NCBI RefSeq assembly: GCF_016698645.1
Contig: NZ_CP068047.1
Coordinates: 3,011,001 to 3,075,000 of the forward strand
Origin: Devosia oryziradicis
Lineage (GTDB): Bacteria > Pseudomonadota > Alphaproteobacteria > Rhizobiales > Devosiaceae
DNA: 64,000 nt
Direction: 5' to 3'
The translations under genes were made by a program, and so were the position numbers. The notes beneath the pieces are model-generated. The model was not told the DNA's origin, ran no database searches, and saw nothing but the letters and a program-made list of their open reading frames with translations. Below, piece by piece: positions 49,323 through 59,808 of the stretch (positions are counted from its first letter, which is position 1; every line of letters starts with the position of its first letter).

Positions 49323-50875
49323 GGCGTGCCTCCTGCCAGGCCAATGGCGGCGACGTAGCGCGCGGGATCAAGCAGATCGGGCGCCCCCAGCCGCACGGCC
49401 TCGAACATGCCGTTGGGCCAAAGCCCGGCGGCGACCACCAGGACAACCAATGCCCCGGTTGCCGCAATGCGAAGCAGGTGACCCGTCCCAAGCTGGCCGG
49501 GGGCAAGCTCCGCCGGAGCAGAGCGCCAGAATATGTGCGCCCATAGACGCGATCCGGCGATCAGGGTCAGCACGGCATTGACGACCAGCGCTACCGTGAC
49601 CAATCCGCCAATCCAGCCGTTTTCCGCCAGGCCTGCCTGCAGCAACAACAGCTTGGGCCAGAAGCCGAGGAAGGGTGGAACGCCCGCCGTTGCCAAGATC
49701 AGCACGAGGAACGCGATGGAGACCGGAGCACCGGCAGCATACAGCCCGCCCATGCGTCGCGTGTCGAACTGGCCCGTCTGCCGCTCGATGAGACCGGCCA
49801 CCAGGTAGAGCGCAGTCATGGTCAGGATGGCATGGAACACATAGAGCCCCGCGCCGCTGACGCCGGCCAGCGACGGAATAGCGATGCCGGCCAGGACGGA
49901 GCCAATGCCGCCGATGACCAGGAAGCCGATGGCTCGGCGCAGGTTCGTTTCGGCAATGGCACCCAGGGGCGCGACCAGCAGCGTCAGCACCGCAACGGAT
50001 ATAAGGACGGGCTCGAGCAAGTCCCGGCTGGCCGGCAGCAAGACTACCAGCGCCCGCAGCAGGGCATAGACGCCGACCTTGGTGAGCAGGCCGGCGAACA
50101 GGGCCGATATTGCCGCCGGGGGCGTGTGATAGGCCGCCGGCAACCAGGCATTGACCGGGAACGCCGCAGCCTTCATGCCGAAAGCCAGAAGGAGCAGCGC
50201 CGCCACCCCGGCCATGGCTGCCGGATTTGCAGCGGGCGCTACGCGGAGGATATCGGCCATGTTCAGCGTACCGAGCAGCCCGTAGAGCAGGCCCAGGGCC
50301 ATCAGGAACAGGGTGGTCGCGAGGAAATTGAGGAAGCCGTATTTGACCGCGCCGTCGAGCTGCGACGGACTGCCGCCCAGCACGATCAATCCGAACGAAG
50401 CAATCAGCATGACCTCGAACCACACATAGAGGTTGAAGAGGTCGCCTGTCAGGAACGAGCCGGTCACGCCCGCGAGGAGCAGCAACACCATCGCATGGAA
50501 GCCGTCGCGGCCGTCTTCTGCGCCGCGCTCGCCCTTGGCGTAGATCACCACCACGAGCGTCACCACAGCCGCGGCGAGGGCAAAGCCGGCACCGAAGACA
50601 TCGGCGGCAAAGCTGATGCCGAAGGGCGGCAGCCACTTGCCCATCGTCATGCTCAACGGACCGGCATCGACCACCCGGAGCAGCAGGCTGACCTCGCAGG
50701 CAATGACCCCTGCCAGGATGAGCAGCGAGAACACGAAGGTCAGCGCGCCGGCGCGGCGCAGCATCAGCGTGGCGGCAGCACCGATCAGGCACAGCACCAG
50801 CGGCAGCACCACGACCCAGTCGGCCGCGGCGGTCACGGCATCGATCATTGCAATTGGCAGTGCCTGTTCCACCAT
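49319..50875 (-). CDS. mnhD: Mrp antiporter subunit D
   Basis: A 518-residue proton-conducting antiporter-like subunit related to NuoM/NuoN: FNLYVWFEVMLIASFGLIVLGG and LLLAFGMKAAAFPVNAWLPAAYHTPPAAISALFAGLLTKVGVYALLR are conserved, with the key Lys and Glu residues in helices. About 14 membrane segments. Follows mnhC by one base. Confidence 0.95.
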   Translation of the reverse strand: MVEQALPIAMIDAVTAAADWVVVLPLVLCLIGAAATLMLRRAGALTFVFSLLILAGVIACEVSLLLRVVDAGPLSMTMGKWLPPFGISFAADVFGAGFALAAAVVTLVVVIYAKGERGAEDGRDGFHAMVLLLLAGVTGSFLTGDLFNLYVWFEVMLIASFGLIVLGGSPSQLDGAVKYGFLNFLATTLFLMALGLLYGLLGTLNMADILRVAPAANPAAMAGVAALLLLAFGMKAAAFPVNAWLPAAYHTPPAAISALFAGLLTKVGVYALLRALVVLLPASRDLLEPVLISVAVLTLLVAPLGAIAETNLRRAIGFLVIGGIGSVLAGIAIPSLAGVSGAGLYVFHAILTMTALYLVAGLIERQTGQFDTRRMGGLYAAGAPVSIAFLVLILATAGVPPFLGFWPKLLLLQAGLAENGWIGGLVTVALVVNAVLTLIAGSRLWAHIFWRSAPAELAPGQLGTGHLLRIAATGALVVLVVAAGLWPNGMFEAVRLGAPDLLDPARYVAAIGLAGGTP

Positions 50876-50876
50876 G

Positions 50877-51254
50877 TCAGTAGCTCAAGGGTGGATGGGG
50901 CTCGTCGACCGGTTCGGCGACGCGCATGTTGTCGGTGTTGTCGGCGTCGAGGCTCTGATACGCGCGGAAGGCCAGCACCAGCAGGAAGCTGAACATGGCA
51001 AAGCCGATGACGATCGCGGTCAGGATCAGCGCCTGGGGCAGCGGATTGGCAATAGGTCCGGTGGGTTGATCGAGACCAGCGGGCACGATGGGCGCCGCGG
51101 CCCTGGTCAGCCGACCGGCGGTGAAAATCAGCAGGTTGACCCCATTGCCCAGCACCACGAGCCCCAGCAGCATGCGGATGACCGAACGCGACAGCAGCAA
51201 GTAGATACCCAGCGCGACAAAGAAGCCGACTAGGGCTGCGAGCACATAATCCAT
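50877..51254 (-). CDS. mnhC: Mrp antiporter subunit C
   Basis: A 125-residue NuoK-like subunit: YLLLSRSVIRMLLGLVVLGNGVNLLIF, NPLPQALILTAIVIGFAMFSFLLVLAFR. Three membrane helices. Overlaps mnhB by one base. Confidence 0.94.
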   Translation of the reverse strand: MDYVLAALVGFFVALGIYLLLSRSVIRMLLGLVVLGNGVNLLIFTAGRLTRAAAPIVPAGLDQPTGPIANPLPQALILTAIVIGFAMFSFLLVLAFRAYQSLDADNTDNMRVAEPVDEPHPPLSY

Positions 51255-51679
51255 CAGAGGCCGTCCCCGCCATCGCTCTCGAGGGCCAGTGCAATTGTCG
51301 CAATGGTGCCGAAGACCACCAGGTAGACACCGATATCGAAGACCATTGGCGTCGAGATCGGCACGGTGGTCTCGCCAAGCTCAAGGTGAAGCCAGATGCT
51401 GGTCATGAAGGGCGAGCCGGTGAACAGCGACAGCAGCCCCGACATGCCGGCGATGACGACGCCAAAGCCGGCAATGGCCATTGGGTCGAGACGCAGGGCG
51501 CGGCGGGCCGCCTGCGCACCGCTGGCCATGCCCAGGACGGCGATGGCCGAGGCGGCAATCAGGCCACCGATGAAGCCGCCACCCGGCTCGTTGTGGCCAC
51601 GCAGGCAGACATAGGCGGAAAAGACCAGCATGATGGCCACGATCAGCGGCGCGATGGTGCGGAAGATGATCGTGTTCAT
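51254..51679 (-). CDS. mnhB: Mrp antiporter subunit B
   Basis: A 141-residue subunit: RGHNEPGGGFIGGLIAASAI and STPMVFDIGVYLVVFGTIATIAL are family hallmarks. Four membrane helices. Overlaps mnhA by four bases. Confidence 0.94.
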   Translation of the reverse strand: MNTIIFRTIAPLIVAIMLVFSAYVCLRGHNEPGGGFIGGLIAASAIAVLGMASGAQAARRALRLDPMAIAGFGVVIAGMSGLLSLFTGSPFMTSIWLHLELGETTVPISTPMVFDIGVYLVVFGTIATIALALESDGGDGL

Positions 51680-54081
51680 GGCGCCACCTTTCCCCGCCGG
51701 GGGGCGCGGATGGGCGTGGGTGCGGGTGGGACAGTACGCCTCGCCCGGCTCCGCAATAGCGCCATGATGGCTATGCCGGCGCCCATGACCACGGAGATTT
51801 CGCCCAGGGTATCCAGACCGCGATAATCCACCAGGATCACGTTGACGATGTTGTGGCCATGGGCGATCGGGACACTGGTGGCCGCAAAAAGATCCGACAG
51901 CCGACTGTCGAAACTGCCGGAGAGGATGACCATGAGGAACAGGCTGACACCCGCCCCGCAGACCAGGGCCAGCGTTCCATCGCGCGCCAGATCCTCGAAT
52001 TGCCGGCTATCACGCTCGTCGAGTTGCAGGCGGGTCATCACCAGCGCCAGAATGACCACCGACAGGATTTCCACCATCAACTGGGTGAAGGCGAGATCGG
52101 GCGCGCCGAACAAGAGGAAGATGAGCGCCACAGCCGTGCCCTGGATCCCCAGGGCCACGATGGCCACCAGACGATTTGCGGAAAACAGCACCGCCCCCAG
52201 GCCCAGCAGGGCCAGTGCGATCACGCCCCATTCATGGACCTGCAAATCTGGCCAGGTAAGCTTGGCCGACCAGTTGCCCAGCTCGGCCGTAGGTAGCAGG
52301 GCCGCATAGCCGTCGAGCATCAGCAATGGCCCGACCAGCGCCAGCGCCAGCATGACGAACACGGTGACCAGATAAATCTCGAGCAGGCCGTGATGCAGCA
52401 AGCGGGTCACCGCGCCCGAGAAGCGGATCAGCCCGAACATGGCGCCATCGAAAGCCGTATCGGCCGTCCAGCCAAGCGCCACTTCGAAACGACGGGACAA
52501 AGTGCGGAGCGCTGCTGCCTGGCGATAGACGAGGTAGCCGAGCGCCCAGGTCGCCACCGACAGCCAGAGCAGCGGGTTGGTGGGATCGACGGCAAGCGAC
52601 AGGTGGCCGCTGATGGCCTCGCCCAGAACGGCCAACGTGCCGGGCTCGAGCAACGCAAGGCCCAGCCAATCGGGCATCACCGACGCGACGATGCCAGCGG
52701 CGCCCAGAACGATGGGCCCGACCAGCATGGCAATGGGGGCCTCATGCGCCGTTTTCGGCGTCGACAGCACCGGCCCCAGGAACGGCCTGATGAGGATCAG
52801 CATGGCCACACCGGCCAGCATGGCATTGCCCACAAGGAGCACGGCCAACGTGGCGATGTCGGGCCATTGCAGGCTCAGAAGCCCCAGATACATCTCTTCC
52901 TTGGCAAAGTAGCCCAGTGTCAGCGGCAGCCCGATCATGGCCAGGCAGGCCAATGCAGCGGCAATAAAGGTCACCGGCATGCTGTCGGCAAGGCCACCGA
53001 GCACGGTGATGTCGCGGGTGCCCGCCTCATGGTCCACAGCCCCCGTCACCATGAACAACCCGGCCTTGTAGAGGGCATGCGCCACGAAATAGAGCAGCAT
53101 GGCCGAAATGGCCGCAGGGGTGCCCAACCCCAGCAAGAGGACTGACAGTCCGAGCGAAGCAATGGTAGTCTGCGCCAGCATCTGCTTGAGGTCGGTTTGC
53201 CTGATGGCGCCGATTGCGCCCCACAGCAGCGTCGCTCCGCCAAGGCAGACCAGGATCAGCGTCCAGGCCTGGGTATTGCCGAGCCAGGGCGTCGTCCGCG
53301 CCAGCAGATAGACGCCGCCCTGCACCATGGTGGCCGAATGCAGGAACGCCGAAACCGGCGTGGGCGCTTCCATGGCGTTGGGCAGCCAGAAATGGAATGG
53401 CAGCTGCGCCGATTTCGTGAACGCTGCCAGCAGGAATACGGCCAGCACCAAGCCATAGAGGCCGCTGGAACGGACTTCGCCTCCCAGCGCGCTCATGTCC
53501 CAGGTACCGGTGAGCTGATACACAGCGATTGCGCCGATCAGCAGGCCCATGCCCCCGATATTGGTGATGACGAGGGCCTGGATTGCCCCCCGGCGGGCGG
53601 CCTGCCTGGTATGGTCAAACCCGATCAGCAGGAAGGAGGTGACCGAGGTCAGCTCCCAGAACATGAACAGCGCCAGCAGGTTGTCTGACAACACCAGGCC
53701 CAGCATGGCGCCCATGAAGGCCAAGAGGAACATGAAGAACCGGCCCAGATGGGGATGGCCTTTGAGATAGGCACCCGAATAGAGGACAATCAGCATGCCG
53801 ATGCCGCTGATCGTCAGCGCGAAGGTGAGGCTGAGCCCATCGACCATGAACGAAAGGTCGAGGTCGAACGCTGGCACCCAACCGATGCGTGCAGATATCG
53901 CGCCGCCGGCCATGACCGGCTCCACCAGGCGCAGCAGGAGCATGAACAGGCTCGCCGGCACCAGGGCCAGGACCCAGCCGGCAAAGGGTCTGGCGATGCG
54001 CTGAACCAGCGGCGCAAGCGCAGCGGCAGCAAATGGCGCTATCGCCACCAGCGCAATGCTTGCGTCCAAACCAGGCCCCAA
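51676..54081 (-). CDS. mnhA: Mrp antiporter subunit A
   Basis: The 801-residue largest subunit. The N-terminal two thirds are NuoL-like (ENLLALFMFWELTSVTSFLLIGFDHTR, KSAQLPFHFWLPNAMEAPTPVSAFLHSATMVQGGVYLLAR, LKQMLAQTTIASLG); the C-terminal part is an MbhD/DUF4040 domain (GAPDLAFTQLMVEILSVVILALVM) and an MbhE-like end. It forms with B-G a seven-subunit Na+(Ca2+)(K+)/H+ antiporter for pH and salt tolerance. Start ATG 54081 region; the other strand upstream holds oligopeptidase B. First gene of the operon. Confidence 0.96.
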   Translation of the reverse strand: MGPGLDASIALVAIAPFAAAALAPLVQRIARPFAGWVLALVPASLFMLLLRLVEPVMAGGAISARIGWVPAFDLDLSFMVDGLSLTFALTISGIGMLIVLYSGAYLKGHPHLGRFFMFLLAFMGAMLGLVLSDNLLALFMFWELTSVTSFLLIGFDHTRQAARRGAIQALVITNIGGMGLLIGAIAVYQLTGTWDMSALGGEVRSSGLYGLVLAVFLLAAFTKSAQLPFHFWLPNAMEAPTPVSAFLHSATMVQGGVYLLARTTPWLGNTQAWTLILVCLGGATLLWGAIGAIRQTDLKQMLAQTTIASLGLSVLLLGLGTPAAISAMLLYFVAHALYKAGLFMVTGAVDHEAGTRDITVLGGLADSMPVTFIAAALACLAMIGLPLTLGYFAKEEMYLGLLSLQWPDIATLAVLLVGNAMLAGVAMLILIRPFLGPVLSTPKTAHEAPIAMLVGPIVLGAAGIVASVMPDWLGLALLEPGTLAVLGEAISGHLSLAVDPTNPLLWLSVATWALGYLVYRQAAALRTLSRRFEVALGWTADTAFDGAMFGLIRFSGAVTRLLHHGLLEIYLVTVFVMLALALVGPLLMLDGYAALLPTAELGNWSAKLTWPDLQVHEWGVIALALLGLGAVLFSANRLVAIVALGIQGTAVALIFLLFGAPDLAFTQLMVEILSVVILALVMTRLQLDERDSRQFEDLARDGTLALVCGAGVSLFLMVILSGSFDSRLSDLFAATSVPIAHGHNIVNVILVDYRGLDTLGEISVVMGAGIAIMALLRSRARRTVPPAPTPIRAPRRGKVAP

Positions 54082-54260
54082 CTGCCGATACTCCCCACGC
54101 CGACTCTGTGTGGGCCGGCTTGGGCAAGACCTTACCGATTAGGTCCCCATCGACAAGCCAAAACGGCCGGGCGCGACGCGTTGTCCAAGGAAGCTCGCTT
54201 GCCCCTTTCTTTCGCGGAAGGCCGAGCCTATGTGAATGGACCCGCCTAACGGATCTTCCC

Positions 54261-56357
54261 ATGACCAAAGCCGCCCCGCCCGTTGCAGCCACCAAGCCGC
54301 ATGTCGTCACGTTCCACAATATCCGGCGCGATGACCCCTATCACTGGCTGCGGGCCGACAACTGGCAGGAGGTGATGCAGAAGCCCGAGACGCTGGACGC
54401 GGAAATCCGTGCCTATCTCGAAGCGGAAAATGCTTTCTACGAAGCCGAATTCGGCGAGCCGACCAAGGCGCTGCAGGACACGATCTACAAGGAAATCCGT
54501 GGCCGCATCAAAGAGGATGATAGCGGCATTGCCTCGCCCGACGGCCCCTACGCCTATAATTCGCGCATGCTCGAGGGCAAGCAGTACCCACTGATCGTGC
54601 GCACCCCGCGCAACGGCGGGCCCGAAACGGTGCTGCTCGACTGCAATGTGGAAGCCCACGACGCCTATTTCGGCTTTGCCGGCGCCGAACACGATCGTTC
54701 GCACCGCTTCCTCGCCTGGGCGGCCGACCGCGCCGGCTCGGAATATTATGACATCGTCATCCGCGATATCGAGACCGGCGTCGACAGCGCCGAGGTCATC
54801 AAGGAAACCGCCGGCTCCTATGTTTGGAGCAATGACAGCAAGGCAATCTACTATACCGAATATGATGACAACCACCGCCCCTACAGGGTGCGCCTGCATG
54901 TCATCGGCACCGACCAGGCCAACGATCCCATCGTCTTCGAAGAGCAGGATCCGGGCTTCTTCGTCGGCGTGGGCCGCACGCTCAGCGACAAGTTCATCGT
55001 CATCGATGCGCATGACCACCAGACATCGGAATGCTGGCTTATCGATGCCGAGCACGGTGGCGAGCCGCGGCTTGTGGCGCCCCGGGTCACCGACCGCGAA
55101 TACGACATCGATGAGCGCGATGGCATGCTCTTTATCCGGACCAATGCCGATGGCGCAGAGGACTTCAAGGTCGTTACCGCGCCGGTGGACAATCCGGGCG
55201 CCGAGAACTGGACGGACCTGGTGCCGCATAACCAGGGCGTGCTGATCCTTGATACCATTGTCATCCGCAACCATTTGCTGCGCCTCGAGCGGCATGATGG
55301 CCTGCCGCGCATCGTCGTCCGCGACCTCAGGACCAACAGGGAAGAGACGGTCAAGTTCGACGAGGAAGCCTATTCGCTGGGTATGTCGGTCGGTTACGAG
55401 TTCGACACCTCGGTGTTCCGCCTCACCTATTCGTCGCCCACGACGCCGTCGCGGACCTATGACGTCGATCTCGAAACCGGCACGCGGACCTTGCTCAAGG
55501 AGCAGGAAGTGCCCTCGGGCCACAATTCCGATGACTACGAGACGCGCCGTCTGTTCGCACCCGCTCCTGATGGCGAACTGGTGCCGGTCACCGTGCTCTA
55601 CCGCAAGGGCACTAGGCTCGATGGTTCTGCCCCAGCTTTGCTCTACGGCTATGGCGCCTATGGCATGTCCATGCCGTCGTCCTTCTCGATTTCGGCGCTG
55701 TCGCTCGTCGATCGCGGCTTCATCCACGCCACGGCGCATATCCGCGGCGGCATGGAGAAGGGCTATCGCTGGTATGTGCAGGGCCGGCGCGAGAACAAGA
55801 CCAACACCTTCACCGATTTCATCGCCGCCGCCGAAATGCTGGTCGATCGCGGCTACACGGCCAAGGGGCGTATCGTCGCCCAGGGCGGCTCGGCAGGCGG
55901 CATGCTGATGGGTGCCATTGCCAATCTGCGGCCGGACCTGTGGGGCGGCATCATCGCGCAAGTGCCGTTCGTCGACGTGCTCAACACGATGCTGGACGAG
56001 ACCCTGCCGCTGACGCCGCCCGAATGGCCTGAATGGGGCAATCCCCTGGCTTCGGCGGAAGACTATGCCCGTATCGCCGCCTATGCGCCATACGAGCAGG
56101 TGGCGGCCAAGGACTATCCGCCCATCTTTGCGCTGGCGGGGCTGACCGATCCGCGCGTCACCTACTGGGAGCCGGCCAAGTGGGTGGCCCGGTTGCGGGC
56201 AACCAAGACCGGCACGGCGCCATTGTATCTCAAGACCAATATGGGCGCCGGCCACGGCGGCGCCTCGGGGCGGTTCGACCGGCTGAAGGAAACTGCCGAA
56301 TGCTACGCCTTTGCGCTGAACGCGGTTGGTTTGGAAGGATCGTTCCCGTCCAACTGA
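54261..56357 (+). CDS. ptrB: Oligopeptidase B (S9 family prolyl oligopeptidase)
   Basis: The 698-residue protease: N-terminal beta-propeller (HNIRRDDPYHWLRADNW as in the family) and C-terminal alpha/beta hydrolase with Ser544 in GGSAGG, Asp630 in LTDPRV and His665 in GAGHGG. It cleaves short peptides after Lys/Arg in the cytoplasm. ATG 54261 (MTKAAPPVAATKPH). The promoter is in the 179 bp shared with mnhA, divergent. Confidence 0.9.
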   Translation: MTKAAPPVAATKPHVVTFHNIRRDDPYHWLRADNWQEVMQKPETLDAEIRAYLEAENAFYEAEFGEPTKALQDTIYKEIRGRIKEDDSGIASPDGPYAYNSRMLEGKQYPLIVRTPRNGGPETVLLDCNVEAHDAYFGFAGAEHDRSHRFLAWAADRAGSEYYDIVIRDIETGVDSAEVIKETAGSYVWSNDSKAIYYTEYDDNHRPYRVRLHVIGTDQANDPIVFEEQDPGFFVGVGRTLSDKFIVIDAHDHQTSECWLIDAEHGGEPRLVAPRVTDREYDIDERDGMLFIRTNADGAEDFKVVTAPVDNPGAENWTDLVPHNQGVLILDTIVIRNHLLRLERHDGLPRIVVRDLRTNREETVKFDEEAYSLGMSVGYEFDTSVFRLTYSSPTTPSRTYDVDLETGTRTLLKEQEVPSGHNSDDYETRRLFAPAPDGELVPVTVLYRKGTRLDGSAPALLYGYGAYGMSMPSSFSISALSLVDRGFIHATAHIRGGMEKGYRWYVQGRRENKTNTFTDFIAAAEMLVDRGYTAKGRIVAQGGSAGGMLMGAIANLRPDLWGGIIAQVPFVDVLNTMLDETLPLTPPEWPEWGNPLASAEDYARIAAYAPYEQVAAKDYPPIFALAGLTDPRVTYWEPAKWVARLRATKTGTAPLYLKTNMGAGHGGASGRFDRLKETAECYAFALNAVGLEGSFPSN

Positions 56358-56427
56358 TTGTTGCAGCGTCATAATCGGCCTATACCAGGGCCACTCCCCT
56401 CAGCGTCTATTCCAACCGGAGGCCACA

Positions 56428-57036
56428 ATGTCCACCAAGTTCACCCTGCCGCCCCTGCCCTATGCCTATGATGCACTGGGCCCCTACATGTCGGCGGAAA
56501 CGCTCGAATTCCACCACGACAAACACCACCAGGCCTATGTGACCAATGGCGAGAAGCTGCTGGAAGGCTCGGGCCTCGAAATCCTGCCGCTGGAGGACAT
56601 CGTCAAGGAGAGCTACGGCAAGAATGCCGGCCTCTTCAACAATGCCGGCCAGCACTACAATCACGTGCATTTCTGGAACTGGATGAAGCCCAATGGCGGC
56701 GGCAAGAGCCTGCCGGCCAAGCTGCAGGCGGCCATCGATTCCGACCTGGGCGGCTTTGACAAGTTCCGCGCCGATTTCATCGCCGCCGGCACCACCCAGT
56801 TCGGTTCGGGCTGGGCCTGGCTGTCGTTCAAGAACGGCAAGCTCGAAGTCACCAAGACCCCGAACGGCGAGTCGCCGCTGGTCCATGGCGGCAAGCCGAT
56901 CCTGGGCGTCGACGTATGGGAACACTCCTATTACATCGACTACCGCAATGCCCGGCCGAAGTATCTTGAGGCCTGGTTCGACAACCTGGTGAACTGGGAG
57001 CATGTCGAGCACATGTTCGAGGAGGCCCGCGGCTAA
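56428..57036 (+). CDS. sodB: Fe-type superoxide dismutase
   Basis: A 202-residue SOD: ligands His29, His79, Asp162 and His166; Gln75 in NNAGQ, where manganese enzymes have glycine, suggests the iron type. GGAGG seven bases before ATG. It removes superoxide in the cytoplasm. A strong terminator follows. Confidence 0.95.
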   Translation: MSTKFTLPPLPYAYDALGPYMSAETLEFHHDKHHQAYVTNGEKLLEGSGLEILPLEDIVKESYGKNAGLFNNAGQHYNHVHFWNWMKPNGGGKSLPAKLQAAIDSDLGGFDKFRADFIAAGTTQFGSGWAWLSFKNGKLEVTKTPNGESPLVHGGKPILGVDVWEHSYYIDYRNARPKYLEAWFDNLVNWEHVEHMFEEARG

Positions 57037-57060
57037 GCGCCAGCAACAGCCATGGCAATC

Positions 57061-57092
57061 AGCCCGCCGCGCCCTGCGCCGGCGGGCTTTTT
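57061..57092 (+). terminator. Terminator of sodB
   Basis: AGCCCGCCG, ten-base loop, CGGCGGGCT, then TTTT: a 9-bp GC stem with a short T tract, 24 bp after the sodB stop. Confidence 0.85.
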
Positions 57093-57200
57093 GCTGCGCC
57101 GCCGCCGGGCTTTTCCCCAGCCGTTAGCCATGTCACAAACCCGACACTTCAATGCCCCGCCGCCACATGGTAACGGTCTGTTTACCATTGGGGGAAATCA

Positions 57201-57746
57201 GTGTCAGAGCCGACCAAGGTCGTTGCCATCATTGCGGCGAACACCGCACTATCGTCCTTGCTGGCGATGGTGGTGGCTGGGGACTCGCGCCTGCGGGTCA
57301 GGCAGTTCGATAGCGATATCGACCTGATGGCCTATATGCGCATCGCGCCGATCGACATGCTGGTGTGCGATTTCGACCGTGAGGGGCGTCCGGCCTATGA
57401 GATGGTGGAAGCCATTCGCCTCAACAATGCCCTGCTCAGCCAGGAAGTGCCGGTCATCGCCCTGACGCGCACCATTACTCCACCGATGCGCCACCAGGCC
57501 ATCAGCGCCGGCATTGACGAAGTCATCATCAAGCCGATGTCGCCGCGCCACCTGCTGCAGCGCATCCAGACGCGGCTGCGGACACGCAGCGTCGTTGGCG
57601 TGCTCGGTGGCTATCGCGGGCCGGAGCGGCGCAACCGCATGCCGTTGCCCACACCCCATCCGGTGCCGACCCGCCGCAGCAGCGACAATGTGGTGCCGCT
57701 GTTTCCGGATCGGCGCAAGCCGCGCCAGCCGGGGTTGGACGCGTAA
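57201..57746 (+). CDS. Atypical receiver domain protein
   Basis: The 181-residue protein has a receiver-like fold: Asp57 in VCDFDREG and Lys111 in IIKPMSP, with LTRT (Thr91) before it. The acidic pair at the start of a true receiver is IIAANT here, so magnesium binding and phosphorylation are doubtful. A basic Pro/Arg tail of about 45 residues ends it. GTG start with GGGGGA upstream. No kinase nearby. Confidence 0.78.
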   Translation: MSEPTKVVAIIAANTALSSLLAMVVAGDSRLRVRQFDSDIDLMAYMRIAPIDMLVCDFDREGRPAYEMVEAIRLNNALLSQEVPVIALTRTITPPMRHQAISAGIDEVIIKPMSPRHLLQRIQTRLRTRSVVGVLGGYRGPERRNRMPLPTPHPVPTRRSSDNVVPLFPDRRKPRQPGLDA

Positions 57747-57754
57747 CTGCGGGC

Positions 57755-58324
57755 CTACCGCCCCTCGCCCACCAGCCGCATCAGCCGCGCCCACAAGTCC
57801 TCGATCGTGTCGGCAAACTGCACGGCGCGATCGTAGCCAGGCAGGCCCGGCGACAGCACGTCGGCAGCATAGCCACGCATGACTTCATAGGCCCGGTGCC
57901 GGTTGAGCATCACCACCGGCGGGGTGCGCCCCTGTGCCTTTGCGGCGGCCCAGGCACCGAACAGGGAGGAGGCCGAGGCCAGCGACCCGGGCAGCGCCAC
58001 ATAGGCCTCGACCCGCTGCGCGATGCGGGTCAGTCGCTCGGCCTTTTCGGCCAGCACCTCCATCGTCACACCGGCCAGCGCGGGAGGCAGGGTGATCGAG
58101 GTGTCGGCGATAATCTCGACGCTGCCGCCCGCCGTGCGCGCAGCGGTAATCAAGGGCACGGGAATGATGCCGTTCTCCGCCAGGCACACGATCCGGGCGC
58201 CGCGCTTGGCAAAATAAGTGCCCGCCTGGCTCATGATGGAGGCCCTTTCGGGATCGCCCGGCCCCTTGTCCGACGCGAAGACAGCGATAACCGGGCCGGT
58301 CACGGTGGGCTCCATCATGCTCAT
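57755..58324 (-). CDS. LOG/SLOG-like protein, degenerate
   Basis: The 189-residue protein has the Rossmann-like LOG fold order: [58 protein letters not shown] and PVVMLNRH. The LOG active-site PGGxGTxxE reads PGSLASASS, so phosphoribohydrolase activity is unlikely. It overlaps the HerA-like gene by four bases and is encoded before it is... downstream of it; linkage suggests a nucleotide-sensing partner. Confidence 0.58.
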   Translation of the reverse strand: MSMMEPTVTGPVIAVFASDKGPGDPERASIMSQAGTYFAKRGARIVCLAENGIIPVPLITAARTAGGSVEIIADTSITLPPALAGVTMEVLAEKAERLTRIAQRVEAYVALPGSLASASSLFGAWAAAKAQGRTPPVVMLNRHRAYEVMRGYAADVLSPGLPGYDRAVQFADTIEDLWARLMRLVGEGR

Positions 58325-59808
58325 CGCCCCCGCTTCAGACCGCCGAGAATGCCCCGCACCAGCGCGCTTCCAAGCCGATTGGCTACCGTGCGAGCCAGCG
58401 AGTTCATCGCCGCCTCGGCCGGTGTCTGTCGGCTCGACGTCCGGCGCGGGCGGTCGTCCTGGTAGGTCCGCTCGGCCTTGCGCAGCTCGTCGTCCTGCCG
58501 CTGCCGTTCTTCTGCGAGCTGGCGGTCGCGGGCGCGCCTGGTCAGGATCTCAAAGGCCGACTCGCGATCGGTCGGATTGTCGTAAAGCCCGGCCACCGGC
58601 GAACTGGCAATGATTGATTCGCGCTCGGCCGGGCTGAGCGGCCCCACCTGCGCCGATGGCGGACGGATCAGCGTGCGACCGACGACGGACGGAATGCCCT
58701 TGGCTTCGAGCACCGAAACCAGTGCCTCGCCGATGCCCAGCTGGGTGATGACCTCTTCGGTGGAGAAATCGGGATTGGGCCGGAAGGTCTCCGCTGCAAC
58801 CCGCACTGCCTTCTGTTCCCGCGGCGTGTAGGCGCGCAGGGCATGCTGCACCCGGTTGGAGAGCTGCGCCAATACGGTCTCGGGGATGTCGACGGGGTTC
58901 TGGGTGACGAAATAGACGCCGACGCCCTTGGAGCGCACCAGGCGCACGACCTGCTCGACCTTGTCTATCAACACCTTGGGCGCATCATCGAACAGCAGGT
59001 GCGCTTCGTCGAAGAAGAAGACCAGCTTTGGCTTGTCCGGGTCACCAACCTCGGGAAGCTCCTCGAACAGCTCGCTCAGCATCCACAGCAGGAAAGTCGC
59101 ATAGAGCCGCGGCGCCCGCATCAGCTCGTCAGCCGCGAGAATGGAGATGAACCCGCGCCCGTCGCGATCCGTCCGCATCAGGTCGGCAATCTCCAGCGCC
59201 CGTTCACCGAAGAACGATTCGGCGCCCTGCTGTTCGAGCACCAGCAGAGCGCGCTGGATGGAGCCGATGGAGGCGGTGGTGACGTTGCCGTAGCGGGTCG
59301 AGATCTCCTTGGCCCGCTCGCCGATATTGACCAGCAACGCGCGCAGGTCCTTGAGATCGAGCAGCAGCAGGCCCTCGTCATCGGCCAGCTTGAAGGCGAT
59401 GTTCAGCACGCCTTCCTGGGTATCGTTGAGCTCGAGCATGCGGCTGAGCAGCAAGGCGCCCATTTCGGAAACGGTGGCACGAATCGGGTGTCCTTGCCGG
59501 CCGAACAGGTCCCAGAAGACCACCGGGAACACGTCGTCCTTGAAGTCAGCGAAGCCGATGTCGGCGGCCCGTTGCGTCTGCCAGCCCTGGGCCGCGCCCA
59601 TCTTGCCGACGCCGCTGAGGTCGCCCTTGATGTCGGCCGCGAACACGGGCACGCCAGCGGCCGAAAAGCCTTCGGCCAGCACCTGCAAGGTCACGGTCTT
59701 GCCGGTGCCGGTGGCGCCGGTGATGAGCCCGTGCCGGTTGCCGTATTTGAGCGCCAGATATTCGGGGTGGGTGCTGGTCCCGAGAAAAATCTTGTCGTCA
59801 ACGAGCAT
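58321..59808 (-). CDS. HerA-like ATPase (DUF853)
   Basis: The 495-residue protein is a DUF853/YjgR ATPase: Walker A GATGTGKT at 31-38, Walker [42 protein letters not shown], and a basic C-terminal helix. It belongs to the HerA/FtsK group of hexameric DNA pumps; the YjgR subgroup has no assigned role. Starts with ATG 59808 and overlaps the LOG-like gene downstream. Confidence 0.91.
   Translation of the reverse strand: MLVDDKIFLGTSTHPEYLALKYGNRHGLITGATGTGKTVTLQVLAEGFSAAGVPVFAADIKGDLSGVGKMGAAQGWQTQRAADIGFADFKDDVFPVVFWDLFGRQGHPIRATVSEMGALLLSRMLELNDTQEGVLNIAFKLADDEGLLLLDLKDLRALLVNIGERAKEISTRYGNVTTASIGSIQRALLVLEQQGAESFFGERALEIADLMRTDRDGRGFISILAADELMRAPRLYATFLLWMLSELFEELPEVGDPDKPKLVFFFDEAHLLFDDAPKVLIDKVEQVVRLVRSKGVGVYFVTQNPVDIPETVLAQLSNRVQHALRAYTPREQKAVRVAAETFRPNPDFSTEEVITQLGIGEALVSVLEAKGIPSVVGRTLIRPPSAQVGPLSPAERESIIASSPVAGLYDNPTDRESAFEILTRRARDRQLAEERQRQDDELRKAERTYQDDRPRRTSSRQTPAEAAMNSLARTVANRLGSALVRGILGGLKRGR

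Noticed and set aside
57166..57195. GGTAA-N8-TTACC-like pair before the receiver gene, possible operator or CtrA site
   Set aside because: The half sites deviate from TTAA and spacing differs from the similar GGTAA-N7-TTACC at 7653-7669, so no shared motif can be claimed.
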